Assembly (NCBI GenBank): GCA_003135055.1
Contig: PLDF01000390.1
Span: forward strand, 3,106-50,094
Origin: Bryobacterales bacterium
GTDB lineage: Bacteria; Acidobacteriota; Terriglobia; Bryobacterales; Bryobacteraceae
Reading direction: 5' to 3'
DNA length: 46,989 nucleotides
Of this stretch, positions 44,210 through 46,989 are shown in pieces. The notes under the pieces were generated by a model. It did no database searches, was not told the DNA's origin, and was given only the letters and a program-made list of their open reading frames with translations. A program made the translations under genes and the position numbers. Within the stretch, counting starts at the first letter, position 1; each line of letters starts with the position of its first letter.

Positions 44210-44531
44210 ATAGAGATAGGGGCGGATGAGCGTCAAATCATCGTCCGGATACGCCGTGATGACCGGAGGCCGCTCGCAATTTCCCACCACTGGACTTCAG
44301 ACCCGCTCCGGCCGCCTACCTCAGGGAGCCGGGCTCTTGCGGCTACGTGGACGGCGAGATTGCCCCCTGCGAGCCAACTTCGAAAAGAAACTCCTCTGAA
44401 TGCCCGTCCGCTCCACGGGCCAACGATACACATCTCGGCCTAACACGCTGCGCGCCGCGCGGTGCTCTTGGCGAACCTTTGGGGAGCCGATGGGAGTTTT
44501 GGGCAACTGGACTTGTCTCGGAAATGGGCCG
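44210..44531. other. Intergenic region, no gene recognised
   Basis: It lies between the transposase fragment and the TMTC-like gene. Nothing beyond GC-rich sequence with stop codons was recognised. Confidence 0.4.
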
Positions 44532-46403
44532 CTATTCCCGTCCGTCCTTGCCTTGCCTGGCGGCCTGGGCCCGCTTCAGGTTGTTGCGTACCTCCACGCT
44601 GTCGGGCTTGATCCGGAGGGCCTCGGCGAGGCGCTGGACAGCCTCATCGAGTTTGCCCTGCCGCATCAGCACCCCTCCCAGGTTGTTCTGAGCCTCCATG
44701 AGGTCGGGCTTGATCCGCACGGCTTCGGCGAAGCGCTGTGCGGCCTCATCGAGTTTTCCCTGCCGAACCAGGACCATTCCCAGGTTGTACTGAGCCTCAG
44801 CAAAGTCGGGATCGATTCGCAGCGCCTCGATGAAGTGCGGGATGGCCTCATTGAGTTTGCCCTGCTGCACCTGGACCATTCCCAGGTTGTTGTGAGCGTC
44901 CGCGAAGTCCGGCTTGATTCGCAAAGCCTCGACGATGTGCGGCAGGGCCTCGCCGGTCTTTCCTTGTTTCAGGAGAACGGCGCCGAAGTTGTTGTGTGCG
45001 ACGTAATTGTCTTCGGTCACCTCCAGTGCGTGTTGCCAAAGAGAGGCGCTGTCGCTCCAATTTCGGACCTGGGCCCTGGCTAGCCCTGCGCACGCCAGAA
45101 GCACGCACGCCGCCGCGGCCGGAAGCGCTATCCCGCCGTACCGCCAACGCCCCACGAGTTCCGGCGCCCCCCAAGCGGCGATGAGAAACAACCCGATCAG
45201 CGGGACATAGGTGTAGCGGTCGGCCATGGACTGACGTCCCACCTGCACCAGACCGATCACCGGGATCAGGGTTCCCACATACCAGAGCCAACCGACCAGA
45301 AAATACCCGTGGCGCCGGCCCGCGCGAATCGCGAGGATGGTGACGGCGGTCAGCAACAGGGCTCCGAGGGACGCCTGCAAGACCGGTATGGCGACGCTGA
45401 GCGGATAGAAAGCCGCCAGCCGGGCAGGCCACAGCGTCTTGCCGATGTAGCCCAGATACGACGCTAGCGCATTAGTCAGCCGGAGACCCAGCGGAAACCT
45501 CTCCAATCCGGCGACCGCGCCTACATGCCGTTGGACCACAAAGGTCACGACGCTCGAAAGCGCGGCGAGAACAAATAGCGGGAGTTTTTCCCTCACCAAC
45601 CGCGCCAAGCCGGGTATCCGCTGCCGGAGCGCCGCCAGCCCGGGCTCACCCGCGCCGCCCCCTAGCTCCACCCTTCGCAACGGCCAGAAGTCCAGCAGCA
45701 GCAGAACGAACGGCAGCGTCACCAGCATCGGCTTCGCCATCAGGCCCAGCGCGAAGAACGCAACCACCGGCAAGTACCGTCTCCATCCCGGCCGCCGCAC
45801 GTATGCCACATAGGCCCACATCGTGAGCATCCAGAACAGCGTGCTCAAGACGTCTTTTCGTTCCGAAATCCAGGCCACCGATTCCACATGCAGCGGATGA
45901 ACGGCGAACAGCCCCGCGACGAACAAACTCCGGCCCCATGCCGCCGTCATCCGGTAAAGCACGCCGAACAGCAGCAGGGTATTGAGAACATGGAGGAATA
46001 GATTCGTGACGTGCTGGGGCCCGGCGTTCATTCCGTGCAACTGCACGTCGAGCATGTACGACAGCCAGGTCAAAGGATGCCAGTTGGCGGCATGTGCGGA
46101 CGTGAAAGCCCACCCGGCGCCCTGCCAAGTCAGCCCCCGGGCAACAGGGACATTATCGGTGACATAGTCCGGATCGTCCCACCGTACGAATCCGAAATGG
46201 CGCACGGGAGCGTAGACGATCACGGTCGCCGCAATCAGAATCAGACATGCCAGGAGGACGCGTTTCGAAAGTAACGAATCCGCGCGTACGGATAATGGGA
46301 CGGATGGCGTCGCGGCGGACGGGGACTCCCCGGAGGCCGCGCGGCTCTTGCGCCCAGCTACGTTACGCTTTGCCGCTTGGCGAATAGCCCCATAGCTTTT
46401 CAT
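44532..46403 (-). CDS. TMTC-like membrane protein with C-terminal TPRs
   Basis: The protein has 623 residues. About ten transmembrane helices take residues 45-440, with the first outer loop carrying WDDPDYVTDN, the acidic motif typical of GT-C mannosyltransferases of the PMT/TMTC type, and WHPLTWLSYMLDVQLHG. The last 180 residues are five TPR units of 34 residues (AHNNLGMVQVQQGKLNEAIP, HFIEALRIDPDFAEAQYNLG). Family members glycosylate exported proteins or act on cell-surface sugars. DNA repeats of 102 bases encode the TPRs. No neighbour shares its function. Confidence 0.75.
   Translation of the reverse strand: MKSYGAIRQAAKRNVAGRKSRAASGESPSAATPSVPLSVRADSLLSKRVLLACLILIAATVIVYAPVRHFGFVRWDDPDYVTDNVPVARGLTWQGAGWAFTSAHAANWHPLTWLSYMLDVQLHGMNAGPQHVTNLFLHVLNTLLLFGVLYRMTAAWGRSLFVAGLFAVHPLHVESVAWISERKDVLSTLFWMLTMWAYVAYVRRPGWRRYLPVVAFFALGLMAKPMLVTLPFVLLLLDFWPLRRVELGGGAGEPGLAALRQRIPGLARLVREKLPLFVLAALSSVVTFVVQRHVGAVAGLERFPLGLRLTNALASYLGYIGKTLWPARLAAFYPLSVAIPVLQASLGALLLTAVTILAIRAGRRHGYFLVGWLWYVGTLIPVIGLVQVGRQSMADRYTYVPLIGLFLIAAWGAPELVGRWRYGGIALPAAAACVLLACAGLARAQVRNWSDSASLWQHALEVTEDNYVAHNNFGAVLLKQGKTGEALPHIVEALRIKPDFADAHNNLGMVQVQQGKLNEAIPHFIEALRIDPDFAEAQYNLGMVLVRQGKLDEAAQRFAEAVRIKPDLMEAQNNLGGVLMRQGKLDEAVQRLAEALRIKPDSVEVRNNLKRAQAARQGKDGRE
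44580..44990 (-). repeat. Tandem 102-bp TPR repeats
   Basis: Phrases such as CGGCTTGATCCG and CAGGTTGTTxTGAGC recur every 102 bases on the plus strand (for example CCCAGGTTGT at 44688, CCCAGGTTGTACTG at 44790 and CCCAGGTTGTTGTG at 44880). The copies are still alike at DNA level. Confidence 0.6.
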
Positions 46404-46937
46404 GAGCGCCCGGCGTCCCTACGCTGCCCACTCAGCGTCGAGCCTCCATTCTACTGCCTTCGGGCGCAAAAAGAGGACGGCTTCATGGTGCGGGCGGACC
46501 CCCCCTCGGAACATGCCCTAACCGCTCCGGAGCGATTGCGGCCGGCCGACGATTGCGGCGCCTTCCGCTTTTTCCGCCGAACGTTCCAGGCAACCACGAG
46601 TTGCTGTATTGCCGAGGCGGGGAGAACGGCGCGACCATCGCAACGGCAATCTCCGCACGCGCTCTGGACGAACTGAAAGGGAACCGCTAACGAACCTCAA
46701 GCGCTGGCCCTATCTGCGTTTACTCCTGTTTTGTCTATGGCCGCATTTCCTCCATTCACCCTCCCACCACGAAGGGGTCGCTGCTCATCCCTGCCACCGG
46801 TAGGCATTCTGAGACTGGCCGGAAACCCCGATCACGCGTTCCAAAAATAAAGTTGCCCTTTCCTTTCAACCTCATACCGGCGTTCCTCCCTTGCAGCCCC
46901 ATGTCGCCATGCTCTGCTGGGAATAGAGGTGCTATCA
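46404..46937. other. Intergenic region with the 46826 element
   Basis: No gene was recognised. It ends with the 27-nt sequence shared with 1102 (46826-46852). A short plus-strand frame ends in PDHAFQK at that element. Confidence 0.4.
46826..46852 (+). repeat. 27-nt element shared with 1102-1128
   Basis: Both copies begin CCCCGATCACGCG and end AAAATAAAG; only the five middle bases differ. A weaker relative is at about 33857-33878. Confidence 0.6.
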
Positions 46938-46989
46938 ATGTTTGACAAAGAGAAGGCAATAGCCGACATCATCGCCAGGCACGACGCCG
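46938..46989 (+). CDS. Start of an unknown protein (cut by the window end)
   Basis: ATG 46938 follows GAGGTG with seven bases between. Only 17 residues are visible: MFDKEKAIADIIARHDA. The good ribosome site supports a real start. The product cannot be named. Confidence 0.45.
   Translation, partial: MFDKEKAIADIIARHDA

Overview
The window looks like chromosomal DNA of an acidobacterium of the Solibacter/Bryobacter type. This is an inference from gene content, not from a marker gene. The signs are high GC, a secreted repeat protein with acidobacterial-style beta domains, a TPR-CHAT gene followed by an ECF sigma factor and a zinc-finger anti-sigma factor, a second ECF/anti-sigma pair, a sigma/FecR/ABC operon, hopanoid gene hpnE, and many palindromic intergenic repeats. 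No rRNA, tRNA, CRISPR array or prophage was recognised.

Layout. 1-704: end of a secreted repeat protein, then a repeat-rich intergenic region. 1454-5288: CHAT protease, sigma factor, anti-sigma factor. 5393-9475: accessory stretch with an AbrB/PIN toxin-antitoxin pair, a GxxExxY remnant, an ECF sigma/anti-sigma pair (minus), a DUF3467 protein, a higBA-like pair whose toxin is frameshifted, and an IS1-like transposase remnant. 9566-14445: housekeeping and small genes (fsa, glutaminyl cyclase, hpnE, ctaA, small unknowns). 14500-23609: defence island with a complete type I Wadjet system (jetABCD, minus strand), flanked by a decayed gene downstream and by an ASCH gene and a TY-Chap-like gene upstream. 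24018-29059: glcD, a VapBC pair, a Gly-zipper surface protein, dusB, rnhA. 29218-31158: broken GHKL-ATPase/PD-(D/E)xK nuclease gene joined head to head with a broken alpha/beta hydrolase. 31854-36361: serine hydrolase, a possible leader ORF, a possible structured RNA, a family 5-like uracil-DNA glycosylase, a penicillin-binding transpeptidase. 36633-43494: one long minus-strand operon (sigma factor, zinc-finger/FecR protein, two ABC exporters). 43880-46989: IS110 fragment, TMTC-like membrane TPR protein, and the start of an unknown gene.

How the parts may work together. Three ECF sigma units each have a zinc-finger partner: one linked to a caspase-like protease, one a simple soluble pair, one to FecR-type sensing and ABC export. 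The main antiplasmid machine is Wadjet, and several other defence or toxin genes nearby are decayed, so the region appears to turn over accessory genes. Two features cut across functions: five short in-frame tandem repeats (12- or 15-bp units) in three unrelated genes, and two families of palindromic repeats that sit inside operons and in one case supply the stop codon of jetC.
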